A stretch of DNA of 64,000 nt from Mesorhizobium tamadayense (GTDB lineage Bacteria; Pseudomonadota; Alphaproteobacteria; Rhizobiales; Rhizobiaceae), in contig NZ_RQXT01000022.1 of the NCBI RefSeq assembly GCF_003863365.1, positions 35,039 through 99,038 on the forward strand, given 5' to 3'. The notes under the pieces were generated by a model, which saw nothing but the letters and a program-made list of their open reading frames with translations, had not been told where the DNA came from and ran no database searches. How positions within the stretch are numbered: position 1 is the first letter of the stretch; each line of letters opens with the position of its first letter. Below, piece by piece: positions 27,296-37,377 of this stretch. The position numbers and the translations under genes were made by a program.

Positions 27296-28466
27296 GAAGC
27301 CGCTCAAGATCGCCATCGTCGCCGGCGAGGAATCCGGCGACCTGCTCGGCGCCGACATCGTGCGCGCGCTGGACAAGACCACCGGCCGTAAGATCCAGCT
27401 TGTCGGCATTGGCGGCCGGCATCTGCGGGAACTGGGGCTGACACCGCTCTTCGACGGCAGCGAGATCGCGCTGATGGGCTTCAGCGCCGTTTTACGCGAC
27501 CTGCCGCGGCTGATGCGGCGGATCAGCCAGACGGCGGCCACCATCGCGGCGGAGCGGCCGGACTGCCTGATCACCATCGACAGCCCCGACTTTTCGTTGC
27601 GTGTCGCCAAAAAAGTCCGCGCCGCGGCGCCCGCTATCCCGATCGTCCACTATGTCTGCCCGAGCGTGTGGGCATGGCGGTCGGGCAGGGCGGTGGCAAT
27701 GAAGCCCTATGTCGATCACATCCTCTGCATCCTGCCTTTCGAAGTGAAGGCGCTTGCCCGTCTTGGCGGGCCGCCCGGCACCTATGTCGGCCACCGGCTG
27801 ACGCAGGATCCCGGGGTCCTTGGCGCCGCCCAGGCGCAGGGCTTGCCGCGCGACCTGTCGGAGGATCGCGTCAAGACGTTGCTCGTGCTGCCTGGATCGC
27901 GTCGCGGCGAGGTGCGCAGGCTGATCGCGCCGTTCGGCAAGACGATATCGGTCCTGCATCAGCGCGGTCACCGGTTGCGCCTGCTGCTGCCGACGGTGCC
28001 GCATGTCGCCGACCTAGTCAGGACATCGGTCGCGAGTTGGGACGAGAAGCCCGAGATCATCACCGATCCGGAGCGCAAATGGCAGGCCTTCGGCAAGGCC
28101 GATGCGGCTTTGATCGCGTCCGGAACGGTTTCGCTGGAGCTGGCGCTTTCCGGAGTTCCGATGGTCTCCAGCTACAAGCTTGATCCGATCGCCAGGCAAT
28201 TGCTGCATCATCTCGTGACGACGTGGTCGGCGCTGCTGCCCAATCTGATCGCCGATCGGGCGCTGGTGCCGGAGTTCTACGATCAATATGTCAGGCCGGA
28301 GAACTTGGCGCGTCAGCTGGAGGCGCTGTTCGCCGACACCGGCATGCGTGCCTGGCAGAAGGCAGGCTTCGGCGAGATCGCCAGGCGCATGGCGACCGAG
28401 AGGCCGTCTGGCGAGATTGCCGCCGAAGTGGTGATGGGGTGTATCAAAAGAGCGAATAGGGGGTAG
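27285..28466 (+). CDS. lpxB: Lipid-A-disaccharide synthase
   Basis: This 393-residue GT19 glycosyltransferase condenses lipid X with UDP-diacylglucosamine. It has IVAGEESGDLLGADIV at the N-terminus, HYVCPSVWAWRSGRA mid-protein, LVLPGSRRGEV, and ALIASGTVSLELALSGVPMVSSY near the C-terminus. I start at ATG 27285, 11 bp inside lpxI; the longer open frame begins in lpxI without homology. It is the last gene of the run and ends in an inverted repeat shared with gltA. Confidence 0.97.
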   Translation: MVAEKPLKIAIVAGEESGDLLGADIVRALDKTTGRKIQLVGIGGRHLRELGLTPLFDGSEIALMGFSAVLRDLPRLMRRISQTAATIAAERPDCLITIDSPDFSLRVAKKVRAAAPAIPIVHYVCPSVWAWRSGRAVAMKPYVDHILCILPFEVKALARLGGPPGTYVGHRLTQDPGVLGAAQAQGLPRDLSEDRVKTLLVLPGSRRGEVRRLIAPFGKTISVLHQRGHRLRLLLPTVPHVADLVRTSVASWDEKPEIITDPERKWQAFGKADAALIASGTVSLELALSGVPMVSSYKLDPIARQLLHHLVTTWSALLPNLIADRALVPEFYDQYVRPENLARQLEALFADTGMRAWQKAGFGEIARRMATERPSGEIAAEVVMGCIKRANRG

Positions 28467-28534
28467 CGAATAGCGAGTAGGGGGTCGGGTGCCGACCAGC
28501 GCCCGCTGCCTTCTGTCCCTATTCGCTATTCGCT
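28465..28534. repeat. Inverted repeat between convergent lpxB and gltA
   Basis: AGCGAATAGCGAGTAGGG at 28465-28482 is nearly the exact inverse of CCCTATTCGCTATTCGCT at 28517-28534 (17 of 18), with a smaller GTCGG...CCGAC hairpin inside the loop. A further AGCGAATAGG lies at 28451, within the last lpxB codons. It probably acts as a bidirectional terminator and looks like a dispersed AGCGAATAG mini-repeat. Confidence 0.55.
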
Positions 28535-28539
28535 GAAAC

Positions 28540-29868
<1,329 letters not shown>

Positions 29869-30049
29869 TGCAAACTCCTTTATGTTTCCTCATGCCGGCA
29901 AGGCAATTCCTGCAAACGACACGTCGAAATCACCGGAATGCGCGAACTTGCCACCGCATTTTAGGAGGTGCGTGCCAGATTGGGCCAAGGCCTAATGTTG
30001 CACTGCGAAACACACCTTTCAATGCCAATCTTCTTGGGCCAGTTCGCGC

Positions 30050-31474
30050 CTAATCGATTTGATCTCCAATCCGCGCCAGGCTTTCCTCGCGCCCCAGCAC
30101 GGCAAGCACGTCGAACACACCGGGCGAGGTGCTGCGGCCGGTAAGCGCGGCTCGGAGCGGCTGCGCCACGGCGCCGAGCTTGTGGCCGCCGGCCTGCGCA
30201 AAGTCGCGGATCGCAGCCTCCGCCGACGCCGCGCTCCATTCGCCGGAGATCGTCGCGAGCGCGGCATGGGCGCCGCGCAGAATGGCGCGCGCGTCACCGC
30301 CAAGCAATCCAGCGGCCTTCTCGTCAATCTGCAGGGGCCGCTCGGCGAACAGGAAGGCAGCCCCGTCCACGAGCTCGACCAGCGTCTTTGCCCGCTCCTT
30401 GAGGCCGGGCAGGGCGGCAAGCAGCTGTGCCTTGCGCCTGTCATCGAGCTTAGCCGCGAGCGCCGGGCCGCCTTCGAGATAGGGCAAGGTGGCGACGAAG
30501 TGGTCGAAGAGAGCCTTGTCGTCCATGTTGCGCATGTGCACGCCGTTCAGCGCCTCGAGCTTGGCGAAGTCGAAGCGCGCTGCGCCCTTGTTGACGTCGC
30601 CGATGTCGAACCAGGCGATCATGTCCTTGATCGACATCACCTCGTCGTCGCCATGGCTCCAGCCGAGCCTGGCCAGATAGTTGAGCAGGGCTTCCGGCAG
30701 ATAGCCCATCGCGCGATAGGCCTCGACGCCGAGCGCGCCGTGGCGCTTCGACAGCTTGGCGCCGTCGGCGCCATGGATCAGCGGGATGTGCGACATCGAC
30801 GGCACGGTCCAGCCCATGGCATTGTAGATCACGGTCTGGCGCGCCGCGTTGGTCAGGTGGTCATCGCCGCGGATGATGTGGGTGACACCCATGTCATGGT
30901 CGTCGACGACGACGGCATGCATGTAGGTTGGGTTGCCGTCCGAGCGCAGGATGATGAAATCGTCGAGATCCTTGTTCGGGAAGCGCACCTCGCCCTGCAC
31001 ACGATCGTGAACGACGGTCTCGCCCTCGATCGGCGCCTTGATGCGGATGGCGCCCTTGACGCCCGGAGGTGCCTCGGACGGGTCGCGGTCGCGCCACTTG
31101 CCGTTGTAGCGGGGCGGCAGGCTCTTGGCGCGCGCCGCCTCGCGCATGGCCTCGAGCTCGGCCGGCGTCTCGTAGCTGTAATATGCCTTGCCCAGGCGCA
31201 CCAGCTCCTCGGCCACCTCTCGGTGGCGCGGGGCGCGCTCGAACTGCGATACAGCCTCGCCGTCCCATGACAGGCCGAGCCAGGTCAGTCCGTCCAGAAT
31301 GGCGGCCGTCGCCGCCTCGGTGGAACGCTCGCGGTCGGTATCCTCGATGCGTAGCAGCATCGTGCCGCCCGTATGCCTGGCGTAGAGCCAGTTGAACAGC
31401 GCCGTGCGCGCGCCGCCGATGTGCAGGTAGCCGGTGGGCGAGGGGGCAAAACGGGTGACGACCTTGTCGGACAT
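30050..31474 (-). CDS. gltX: Glutamyl-tRNA synthetase
   Basis: This 474-residue class I synthetase charges tRNA-Glu. The HIGH motif is YLHIGGARTA near residue 17 and the KMSKS-type motif is AKLSKRHGA near 245. The C-terminal anticodon-binding helices end in FDVLAVLGREESLARI. Many alphaproteobacteria use a non-discriminating GluRS with GatCAB for tRNA-Gln; discrimination cannot be judged from sequence alone. It diverges from comEC across about 100 bp. Confidence 0.97.
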   Translation of the reverse strand: MSDKVVTRFAPSPTGYLHIGGARTALFNWLYARHTGGTMLLRIEDTDRERSTEAATAAILDGLTWLGLSWDGEAVSQFERAPRHREVAEELVRLGKAYYSYETPAELEAMREAARAKSLPPRYNGKWRDRDPSEAPPGVKGAIRIKAPIEGETVVHDRVQGEVRFPNKDLDDFIILRSDGNPTYMHAVVVDDHDMGVTHIIRGDDHLTNAARQTVIYNAMGWTVPSMSHIPLIHGADGAKLSKRHGALGVEAYRAMGYLPEALLNYLARLGWSHGDDEVMSIKDMIAWFDIGDVNKGAARFDFAKLEALNGVHMRNMDDKALFDHFVATLPYLEGGPALAAKLDDRRKAQLLAALPGLKERAKTLVELVDGAAFLFAERPLQIDEKAAGLLGGDARAILRGAHAALATISGEWSAASAEAAIRDFAQAGGHKLGAVAQPLRAALTGRSTSPGVFDVLAVLGREESLARIGDQID

Positions 31475-31575
31475 GAAACTCTCAGGGTGGCACTGAAAAC
31501 GGGCGTGATTGCGCGGACTTCGCGCGGTCGGCGTTCATGTAGCATAGGGGGTCTGGGGCGCAAGGGGCAGACCCG

Positions 31576-34527
31576 ATGGCAAGACGCGGCCGGGGCGCGG
31601 AGGAGGGCGAGGGGACGACGGCTGGCGAGCGCCTGCTGTTTGCCGGCACTGCGCCTGTTGAAGCGGCACCGGTTCTGCTCCCGGAGCGACGCCCGCCTGC
31701 GGAGGTTCTGTCGCCCGACGGCGCCGCTGCCCGCCCGACTTCTCCGCCGGCAACCATCGACCGGATCCGCAGGCAGTTCCGGCGCGCCTCGTTTTCCGCG
31801 TTTCGCCGGAGCGTCGCCGAAGCCGCCACCACCGAGCTCGACCGCGGCATCGTCTTCCTGCTGGTGCCGGTGTTCCTGGCCGCCGGCGTGATCCTCTATT
31901 TTTCCGTGAACGCCGAGCCGGATCTCTACAGGCCGCTGGCGGCGGTAGCGCTGATGGCCGTATGCGCGGCGGCTTCCCGCTCCTGGCCGAGGACACATCT
32001 CGTTTTCATGGCGGCGCTGTTTTGCGCGTTGGGCTTTGTCGCCGCGAAGGTCGAGACATGGCGGGCCGCAACGCCGATGCTCGGCTCCGAAATCCAGACA
32101 AGGCTGACGGGGCGCGTCGTCATCGCCGAGGAAATGGCCAATGGCCGCGTCAGGCTGACCATCGACCTCATCTCGACCGCGCATCCGAAGCTGCGCTACG
32201 CGCCGGACCGCGTCAGGGTCTCGGCGCGCAGGATCCCGGCCGACATGAAGGCTGGGTCGCTGGTGACGGGTTATGCACGGCTTTTGCCGCCGACCGGGCC
32301 GGTCCGCCCCGAAAGCTATGATTTTTCGTTCGACAGCTATTTTTCCGGCATTGGCGGCAGCGGCTTTTTCCTCGGCGATCCGAAAATCATTCCCACAGCC
32401 GACCCGCCCGCTGCCCCGAGCATCGCCTCGACGATCGAGAACGCGCGCGAAAACATTGCCGATCACATCAGAAGCACCGTCGGCGGACCCGAAGGCGAGA
32501 TTGCCGCAGCCCTGATCGTGGGTATTCGCGCCGGCATTCCCGAGGACATCAACGAAGCGATGCGGCGGACGGGCATCTACCACATCATCTCGATTTCGGG
32601 CCTGCACATGGCGCTGGTCGCCGGCACGATCATGCTTCTGCTGCGCGGCGCCTTCGCCCTGTTTCCGGATTTCTCCTCGCGGCGCCCCGTGAAGAAATAT
32701 GCCGCGGCCATCGCGCTTATCTCGATCGCCGCATATCTCGTCATCTCCGGCGTGGTGGTCGCCGCCGAGCGAAGCTTCATCATGCTGGCCGTCATGTTGA
32801 TCGCCGTGCTGTTCGACCGCGCGGCGCTGACGATGCGCAAGCTGGCGTTCTCGGCCATCGCCGTCATCCTGGTGTCGCCGCATGAAGTGGTCGGCCCAAG
32901 CTTCCAGATGTCGTTCGCCGCGACAGCTGCCCTTGTCGGCGCTTATGCCGGCTGGGCCGACTACCGCGCCGGCAAGGTGATGGCGCCGCCGGCAAAGCGG
33001 TCGTTCCTGCAATTCCTGTCGCGCAAGCTGGCGGTCGGAGCGGGTGGCGCTGCCATGACGTCGATCATTGCCGGAAGTGCCACGGCACTTTTTGCCATCT
33101 GGCATTTCCAGCGCGTCTCGCCGCTCAGCCTGCTGGCCAATCTGGCGATCATGCCGATCGTTTCGTTAATCGTCATGCCGTTTGCCGTCCTAAGCGCGTT
33201 GGCGATGCCATTCGGCCTCGATGGTCCGTTCCTCTATGTTATGGGCAAGGGCCTGACGGCGATGATCGCGATCTCGGCGTGGATTTCGCAGTGGTCGCCG
33301 GTCGATGCCGTGGGGCTGATCTCGATCCATTCGGTGCTGCTGGCGACAATCGCGCTCGTCATCGCCACGATGGCGACCATCTGGCTCAGGCTGGCTGCAA
33401 TCCCTTTCGCAGTTGCGGCCTTGCTGACCATTCCGCAGGTGCGCACGCCGGACGTGCTGATCTCCGAGGACGCGCATCTGGTGGCGATGCCGATCGGCGG
33501 CGGCGAACTCGCCATCAACTGTGCCAGCGCCAACGAGTTCACCACCGACAACTGGAAACGCGCGCTCAAGGCCGAGGAAATCGTGCCGCCGGAGACGTTC
33601 GCCAAAGAGGCGCTGGACATCGCCGATCCGGTCGACCTGCCGCCTGGCTCGCCCTTTTACTGCACCGGCGATCTCTGCATTGGCCGGCATCCGTCCGGCG
33701 CGATCGTCGCGCTGGCGGAAAATCGCAACAGCGCCAGACCGGCCTGCGGCTTCGCCGATCTCATCGTCATCAACGACGCTACGGGCTACAATCCTTGCCG
33801 CGATCCACGCGTTCTCGTCGTCACCAAGCGCCAGCTCGCTCGCGACGGCAGTGCTGCCGTCTTCTTCGACCCGCAATCGGCAACGGCGCGAGCCGCCATC
33901 CAATATGCCGTCGAAAAACCGTACCGCCCCTGGCACGAACAGCGGCGCTACTCGCGCGAGGCTAGCGCCCTACAAGAGGCCCGAAAAGCCGGAGGCCAAG
34001 CCACAACCGGCTCAGTAGCGGCGAATGAGCCCCACCAGCTTGCCCTGAACCTTGACGCGGTCGGGTCCGAAGATGCGGGTCTCATAGGCCGGGTTGGCGG
34101 CTTCGAGCGCGATCGAGGCGCCCTTGCGGCGGAAGCGCTTCAGCGTCGCCTCCTCGTCGTCGACCAGCGCCACTACGATCTCGCCCGGGCTTGCCGTGTT
34201 GGCATTGCGTATGATGACGGTGTCGCCGTCGAAGATGCCGGCCTCGATCATCGAGTCGCCCTTGACTTCAAGCGCGTAGTGCTCACCGCCCGTAATCATA
34301 TCCGGCGGCACCGTGATCGAATGCGTCTGGTGCTGGATGGCGTCGATCGGCACACCGGCGGCGATGCGGCCCATCACAGGGATGGACACGGCCGAAACGG
34401 CGTCGTCGTCATTGCTGGGCGTGCGGGAGGACGCCGCGGGCTTGATCTGCCTGCCGAGGTTGCCTTGGCCGCCCTGGATGACGCTGGGAGAGAATTTCCT
34501 CGCCGCATTCAGCCCGGGCGCGATTGA
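31576..34527 (+). CDS. comEC: ComEC/Rec2-related DNA channel protein, 3' end apparently frameshifted
   Basis: ComEC forms the inner-membrane channel for single-stranded DNA in natural transformation; in rhizobia its use is unproven. The protein has a cytoplasmic Pro/Arg-rich N-terminus, a DUF4131 membrane and OB region (about 90-290), then the Competence domain with LIVGIRAGIPEDINEAMRRTG and HIISISGLHMALVAG, and many membrane helices. The C-terminal part (VINDATGYNPCRDPR) is a shortened domain without intact metallo-beta-lactamase motifs, as is common in alphaproteobacteria. Homologous-looking sequence stops near base 33965. The frame then runs antisense through most of lexA to 34527, which is unlikely to be native. 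The next frame from about 33960 gives a plausible ending APYKRPEKPEAKPQPAQ and a stop at 34018. Confidence 0.75.
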   Translation: MARRGRGAEEGEGTTAGERLLFAGTAPVEAAPVLLPERRPPAEVLSPDGAAARPTSPPATIDRIRRQFRRASFSAFRRSVAEAATTELDRGIVFLLVPVFLAAGVILYFSVNAEPDLYRPLAAVALMAVCAAASRSWPRTHLVFMAALFCALGFVAAKVETWRAATPMLGSEIQTRLTGRVVIAEEMANGRVRLTIDLISTAHPKLRYAPDRVRVSARRIPADMKAGSLVTGYARLLPPTGPVRPESYDFSFDSYFSGIGGSGFFLGDPKIIPTADPPAAPSIASTIENARENIADHIRSTVGGPEGEIAAALIVGIRAGIPEDINEAMRRTGIYHIISISGLHMALVAGTIMLLLRGAFALFPDFSSRRPVKKYAAAIALISIAAYLVISGVVVAAERSFIMLAVMLIAVLFDRAALTMRKLAFSAIAVILVSPHEVVGPSFQMSFAATAALVGAYAGWADYRAGKVMAPPAKRSFLQFLSRKLAVGAGGAAMTSIIAGSATALFAIWHFQRVSPLSLLANLAIMPIVSLIVMPFAVLSALAMPFGLDGPFLYVMGKGLTAMIAISAWISQWSPVDAVGLISIHSVLLATIALVIATMATIWLRLAAIPFAVAALLTIPQVRTPDVLISEDAHLVAMPIGGGELAINCASANEFTTDNWKRALKAEEIVPPETFAKEALDIADPVDLPPGSPFYCTGDLCIGRHPSGAIVALAENRNSARPACGFADLIVINDATGYNPCRDPRVLVVTKRQLARDGSAAVFFDPQSATARAAIQYAVEKPYRPWHEQRRYSREASALQEARKAGGQATTGSVAANEPHQLALNLDAVGSEDAGLIGRVGGFERDRGALAAEALQRRLLVVDQRHYDLARACRVGIAYDDGVAVEDAGLDHRVALDFKRVVLTARNHIRRHRDRMRLVLDGVDRHTGGDAAHHRDGHGRNGVVVIAGRAGGRRGLDLPAEVALAALDDAGREFPRRIQPGRD

Positions 34528-34740
34528 ATCGGGCAGCCGCAGAACCTCAAGGGCGCGCGCCCGGTTTGGCAGCCGGCGAATGAAACCGCGCTCCTCCAGC
34601 GCTGTGATCAAGCGGTGGATGCCCGACTTCGAGGCAAGGTCGAGCGCTTCCTTCATCTCGTCGAAAGACGGCGGAATGCCGCTTTCCTTGAGACGTTCGT
34701 GGATGAACATCAGAAGTTCATGTTGCTTGCGCGTCAGCAT
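34012..34740 (-). CDS. lexA: SOS repressor LexA
   Basis: This 242-residue transcriptional repressor of the SOS response self-cleaves when RecA is activated. The N-terminal winged helix-turn-helix (MLTRKQHELLMFIHERLKESG, PPSFDEMKEAL) is intact. The C-terminal S24 peptidase has an Ala-Gly scissile bond in MGRIAAGVP, Ser in VKGDSMIEAG and Lys in EEATLKRF. A linker of about 40 residues between the domains is typical of rhizobial LexA. An SOS box lies about 65 bp upstream, consistent with autoregulation. Confidence 0.97.
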   Translation of the reverse strand: MLTRKQHELLMFIHERLKESGIPPSFDEMKEALDLASKSGIHRLITALEERGFIRRLPNRARALEVLRLPDSIAPGLNAARKFSPSVIQGGQGNLGRQIKPAASSRTPSNDDDAVSAVSIPVMGRIAAGVPIDAIQHQTHSITVPPDMITGGEHYALEVKGDSMIEAGIFDGDTVIIRNANTASPGEIVVALVDDEEATLKRFRRKGASIALEAANPAYETRIFGPDRVKVQGKLVGLIRRY

Positions 34741-34801
34741 GGCAGCCCCCAGCGGGTCCTGAAACCAGAATCAGAAAACAAACCCAGAACAAACACTATC
34801 T

Positions 34802-34816
34802 GTTCCAGTTGTGTTC
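34802..34816. promoter_or_regulatory. LexA (SOS) box upstream of lexA
   Basis: GTTCCAGTTGTGTTC is an exact match to the alphaproteobacterial SOS operator GTTC-N7-GTTC. A weaker second copy with one mismatch, GTTG-ACGTTTT-GTTC, lies at 34844-34858 beside the end of moeA. Both lie between moeA and lexA on the path into lexA. Confidence 0.85.
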
Positions 34817-34856
34817 CGCAACCGTTTAAAGTTTAGTGAATGTGTTGACGTTTTGT

Positions 34857-36062
34857 TCAGCGTAACATCAGAACGCTGCATTCGTCGCCGGCTTCAGCCG
34901 CCGGTGCGAAGGGTTGGCGCACGATCAGGCCATTGGCGTCGGCCAGCGTCCTCAGCATCGAGGAATCCTGGATGCTGAACGGTGTAGCGACCAGTTGTCC
35001 GGCCTCCTCGCGCACGACGGCCCGCACATAGTCCTGCCTGAGATCATTGGCGCGCATCGCGGCAGCCAGCCGTGCCGTGCGAACGTCCTGCCGATAGTCG
35101 CGGCCGCCAAGGCGCGCCATAAGCGGCTTCAGGAACAATTGCGAGCAGACAAGGCTTGCCACCGGATTGCCGGGCAGGCCGATGCAGCGGATGTCGCCAA
35201 GCCGGCCAAACATCAACGGTTTGCCGGGTCGCATGGCGATCTTCCAGAAATCGAGCTTCATGCCTTCGCCGGTCAGCACGTCATGGATCAGGTCATGATC
35301 GCCGACCGAGGCGCCGCCGAGGGTGACGATGATGTCGGCGCCGGCTGAGACCGCTTTCTTGACCAGAGCCGCGATCGCGTCCTGCCGGTCGGCGGCGATG
35401 CCGAGATCGAGCGCGCGCGCTCCAACCGACCGGGCCGTGGCTGTGACACCATAGGCATTCGACGAGATGATCTGGTCGGGGCCAAGTTCGCTGCCCGGCG
35501 GCAGCAGTTCATCGCCCGTAGCGATGATGGCAACCAGCGGCCGACGCACCACGTTGAGGCTCGGGTGGTTGGCGGACGCCGCCAGCGAAAGCGCCGCCGG
35601 ATCGAGCAGGCGGCCTTTTTCGAGGAGTGTGTCGCCCTGGCCGAAGTCCAGCCCGCTTCGGCGGACGTTGCGTCCTTCCGTTGTCGGCTCGGTCACTTCG
35701 ATGCTGCCGCCGCTGAGGTCGCGGACATTCTCCTGAATGACGACGGTATCGGCGCCTTCGGGGAGCGGCGCGCCGGTGAAGATGCGCACGGCCTCGCCCT
35801 TGCCGACGGAGCCGGCGAAGCCGCGTCCGGCGGGCGCGGTACCGATCACGGAGAGCCGCGCCGGCACCGAGGCCACGTCCGCAAAGCGTGCGGCATAGCC
35901 GTCCATCGCCGACGCGTTGAACGGTGGCTGCGTGCGCAGCGCCACCACCGGTTCGGCCAGCACCCGGCCTGCCGCATCGGCCAGCGGAACGCTTTCACCG
36001 GGCAGCGCGGTCGCGCCATCCAACAGGCGCTCGAGCGCCTCGGCGACCGGAACCAGCGCCAT
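34857..36062 (-). CDS. moeA: Molybdopterin molybdotransferase MoeA
   Basis: This 401-residue enzyme inserts molybdate into adenylylated molybdopterin. Features are PFNASAMDGYAARF at the N-terminus, RIFTGAPLPEGADTVVIQE, the central GASVGDHDLI in the MogA-like domain, and GLPGNPVASLVCSQLF. It is one base from moaC on the same strand, forming a molybdenum-cofactor pair inserted between trpC and lexA. Confidence 0.96.
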   Translation of the reverse strand: MALVPVAEALERLLDGATALPGESVPLADAAGRVLAEPVVALRTQPPFNASAMDGYAARFADVASVPARLSVIGTAPAGRGFAGSVGKGEAVRIFTGAPLPEGADTVVIQENVRDLSGGSIEVTEPTTEGRNVRRSGLDFGQGDTLLEKGRLLDPAALSLAASANHPSLNVVRRPLVAIIATGDELLPPGSELGPDQIISSNAYGVTATARSVGARALDLGIAADRQDAIAALVKKAVSAGADIIVTLGGASVGDHDLIHDVLTGEGMKLDFWKIAMRPGKPLMFGRLGDIRCIGLPGNPVASLVCSQLFLKPLMARLGGRDYRQDVRTARLAAAMRANDLRQDYVRAVVREEAGQLVATPFSIQDSSMLRTLADANGLIVRQPFAPAAEAGDECSVLMLR

Positions 36063-36063
36063 C

Positions 36064-36558
36064 TTAAGGACCTGCCCCGGATTTTACTGACTTGTAGTCG
36101 CCCGACTTGCCGCCGGTCTTCTCAACCAGCCTGATGCCGGAAATCACCATGGCGCGATCCGCCGCCTTGGCCATATCGTAGATGGTGAGGCAGGCGACCG
36201 ACGCCGCGGTCAGCGCCTCCATTTCCACCCCGGTCTTGCCGGTGACCCGGGCAAGCGCGGTCACCTTCAAGCCTGGGAGCGCGCGGTCGGGCTCGATATC
36301 GACGGCGACCTTGATGAGAAGCAGGGGATGGCAGAGCGGGATCAGCTCATGCGTCTTCTTGGCTGCCATGATGCCGGCGATGCGGGCGGTGCCCAGCACG
36401 TCGCCTTTCTTGGCATCGCCCGCCAGGATCATCTCCAGCGTTTCCGGCTGCATGGAAACAAAACCTTCGGCGATTGCCGTGCGCGTCGTCTCGGCTTTGT
36501 CGCCGACATCGACCATGTTGGCTTCGCCCTTGGCGCCGAGATGGGTGAGGGCAGGCAT
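36064..36558 (-). CDS. moaC: Cyclic pyranopterin monophosphate synthase MoaC
   Basis: This 164-residue hexameric enzyme converts the MoaA product to cyclic pyranopterin monophosphate. Conserved blocks are MVDVGDKAETTRTA, KKTHELIPLCHPL and KTGVEMEALTAASVACLTIYDM, with the active-site His and Lys in these segments. I start at ATG 36558, which directly follows the trpC stop. A TTG two codons earlier overlaps it but is a poorer choice. It is co-directional with trpC upstream and moeA downstream. Confidence 0.96.
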   Translation of the reverse strand: MPALTHLGAKGEANMVDVGDKAETTRTAIAEGFVSMQPETLEMILAGDAKKGDVLGTARIAGIMAAKKTHELIPLCHPLLLIKVAVDIEPDRALPGLKVTALARVTGKTGVEMEALTAASVACLTIYDMAKAADRAMVISGIRLVEKTGGKSGDYKSVKSGAGP

Positions 36559-36560
36559 CC

Positions 36561-37373
36561 TCAAACGGCCTCGGCCGGCGCCTTGCCCGTAAGCAGCAGC
36601 TCGGTCGCGGCAGCCACATCTGCCTGCCGCATCAGGCTCTCGCCGACGAGGAAGGTGCCGATTCTGCTCTTCTCCAGCCGGCGGCAGTCCTGATGGGTGA
36701 AGATGCCGCTCTCGCTGACCAGCAGCCGGTCGGCCGGCACCATCGCTGCAAGCCGTTCCGAAACGTCGAGGCTGGTCTCGAACGTCCTCAAATTGCGGTT
36801 GTTGATGCCGATCAGCCGTGACGAGAGGCGAAGCGCGCGCTCCATCTCCTGCTCGTCATGCACCTCGACCAGCGCGTCCATGCCGAGCTCGAAGGCCGTC
36901 GCTTCGAGCTCACTGGCTAAAGCGTCGTCGACGCTTGCCATGATGATGAGGATCGCGTCCGCGCCCCACGCCCGCGCCTCGTGGACCTGGTATGGGTCGA
37001 AGAGGAAATCCTTGCGCAAAGCGGGCAGGCCGACTGCGGCGCGCGCGGCGGTCAGAAAGCCTGGCGCGCCCTGGAAGGACGGAGCGTCGGTCAGCACCGA
37101 AAGGCAGGCAGCACCGCCTTGCTGATAGGCCCTGGCGAGCGCCGGCGGGTCGAAATCGGCGCGGATCAAACCCTTGGAAGGACTTGCCTTCTTGATCTCG
37201 GCGATCAGCGCGAAGCCGCCGGCCTTCCGCTTGGCTTCGAGCGCCGCAAGGAAACCGCGCGGCGGTTCTGCATCTTTCGCCCTGGCCTTGACATCGGCAA
37301 GCGGCACGCTGAGCTTCGCCGCGGCGATCTCTTCGCGCTTGTAGGCTTCGATCTTGCGCAGGATATCGGACAA
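36561..37373 (-). CDS. trpC: Indole-3-glycerol-phosphate synthase
   Basis: This 270-residue TIM-barrel enzyme closes the indole ring in tryptophan synthesis. Conserved segments are IAEIKKASPSKGLIR (catalytic Lys), LSVLTDAPSFQGA, LRKDFLFDPYQV, LIGINNRNLRTFE and LVSESGIFTHQD. I start at TTG 37373 (SDILRKIEAYKREE), because it follows the trpD stop by 4 nt and matches the usual N-terminus. The longer open frame runs into trpD with no homology. Confidence 0.96.
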   Translation of the reverse strand: MSDILRKIEAYKREEIAAAKLSVPLADVKARAKDAEPPRGFLAALEAKRKAGGFALIAEIKKASPSKGLIRADFDPPALARAYQQGGAACLSVLTDAPSFQGAPGFLTAARAAVGLPALRKDFLFDPYQVHEARAWGADAILIIMASVDDALASELEATAFELGMDALVEVHDEQEMERALRLSSRLIGINNRNLRTFETSLDVSERLAAMVPADRLLVSESGIFTHQDCRRLEKSRIGTFLVGESLMRQADVAAATELLLTGKAPAEAV

Positions 37374-37377
37374 AGTT

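Noticed and set aside
31285..33105. A 606-codon minus-strand frame spanning comEC and the gltX start
   Set aside because: Antisense to comEC; its only sensible residues at the end are an out-of-register reading of gltX.
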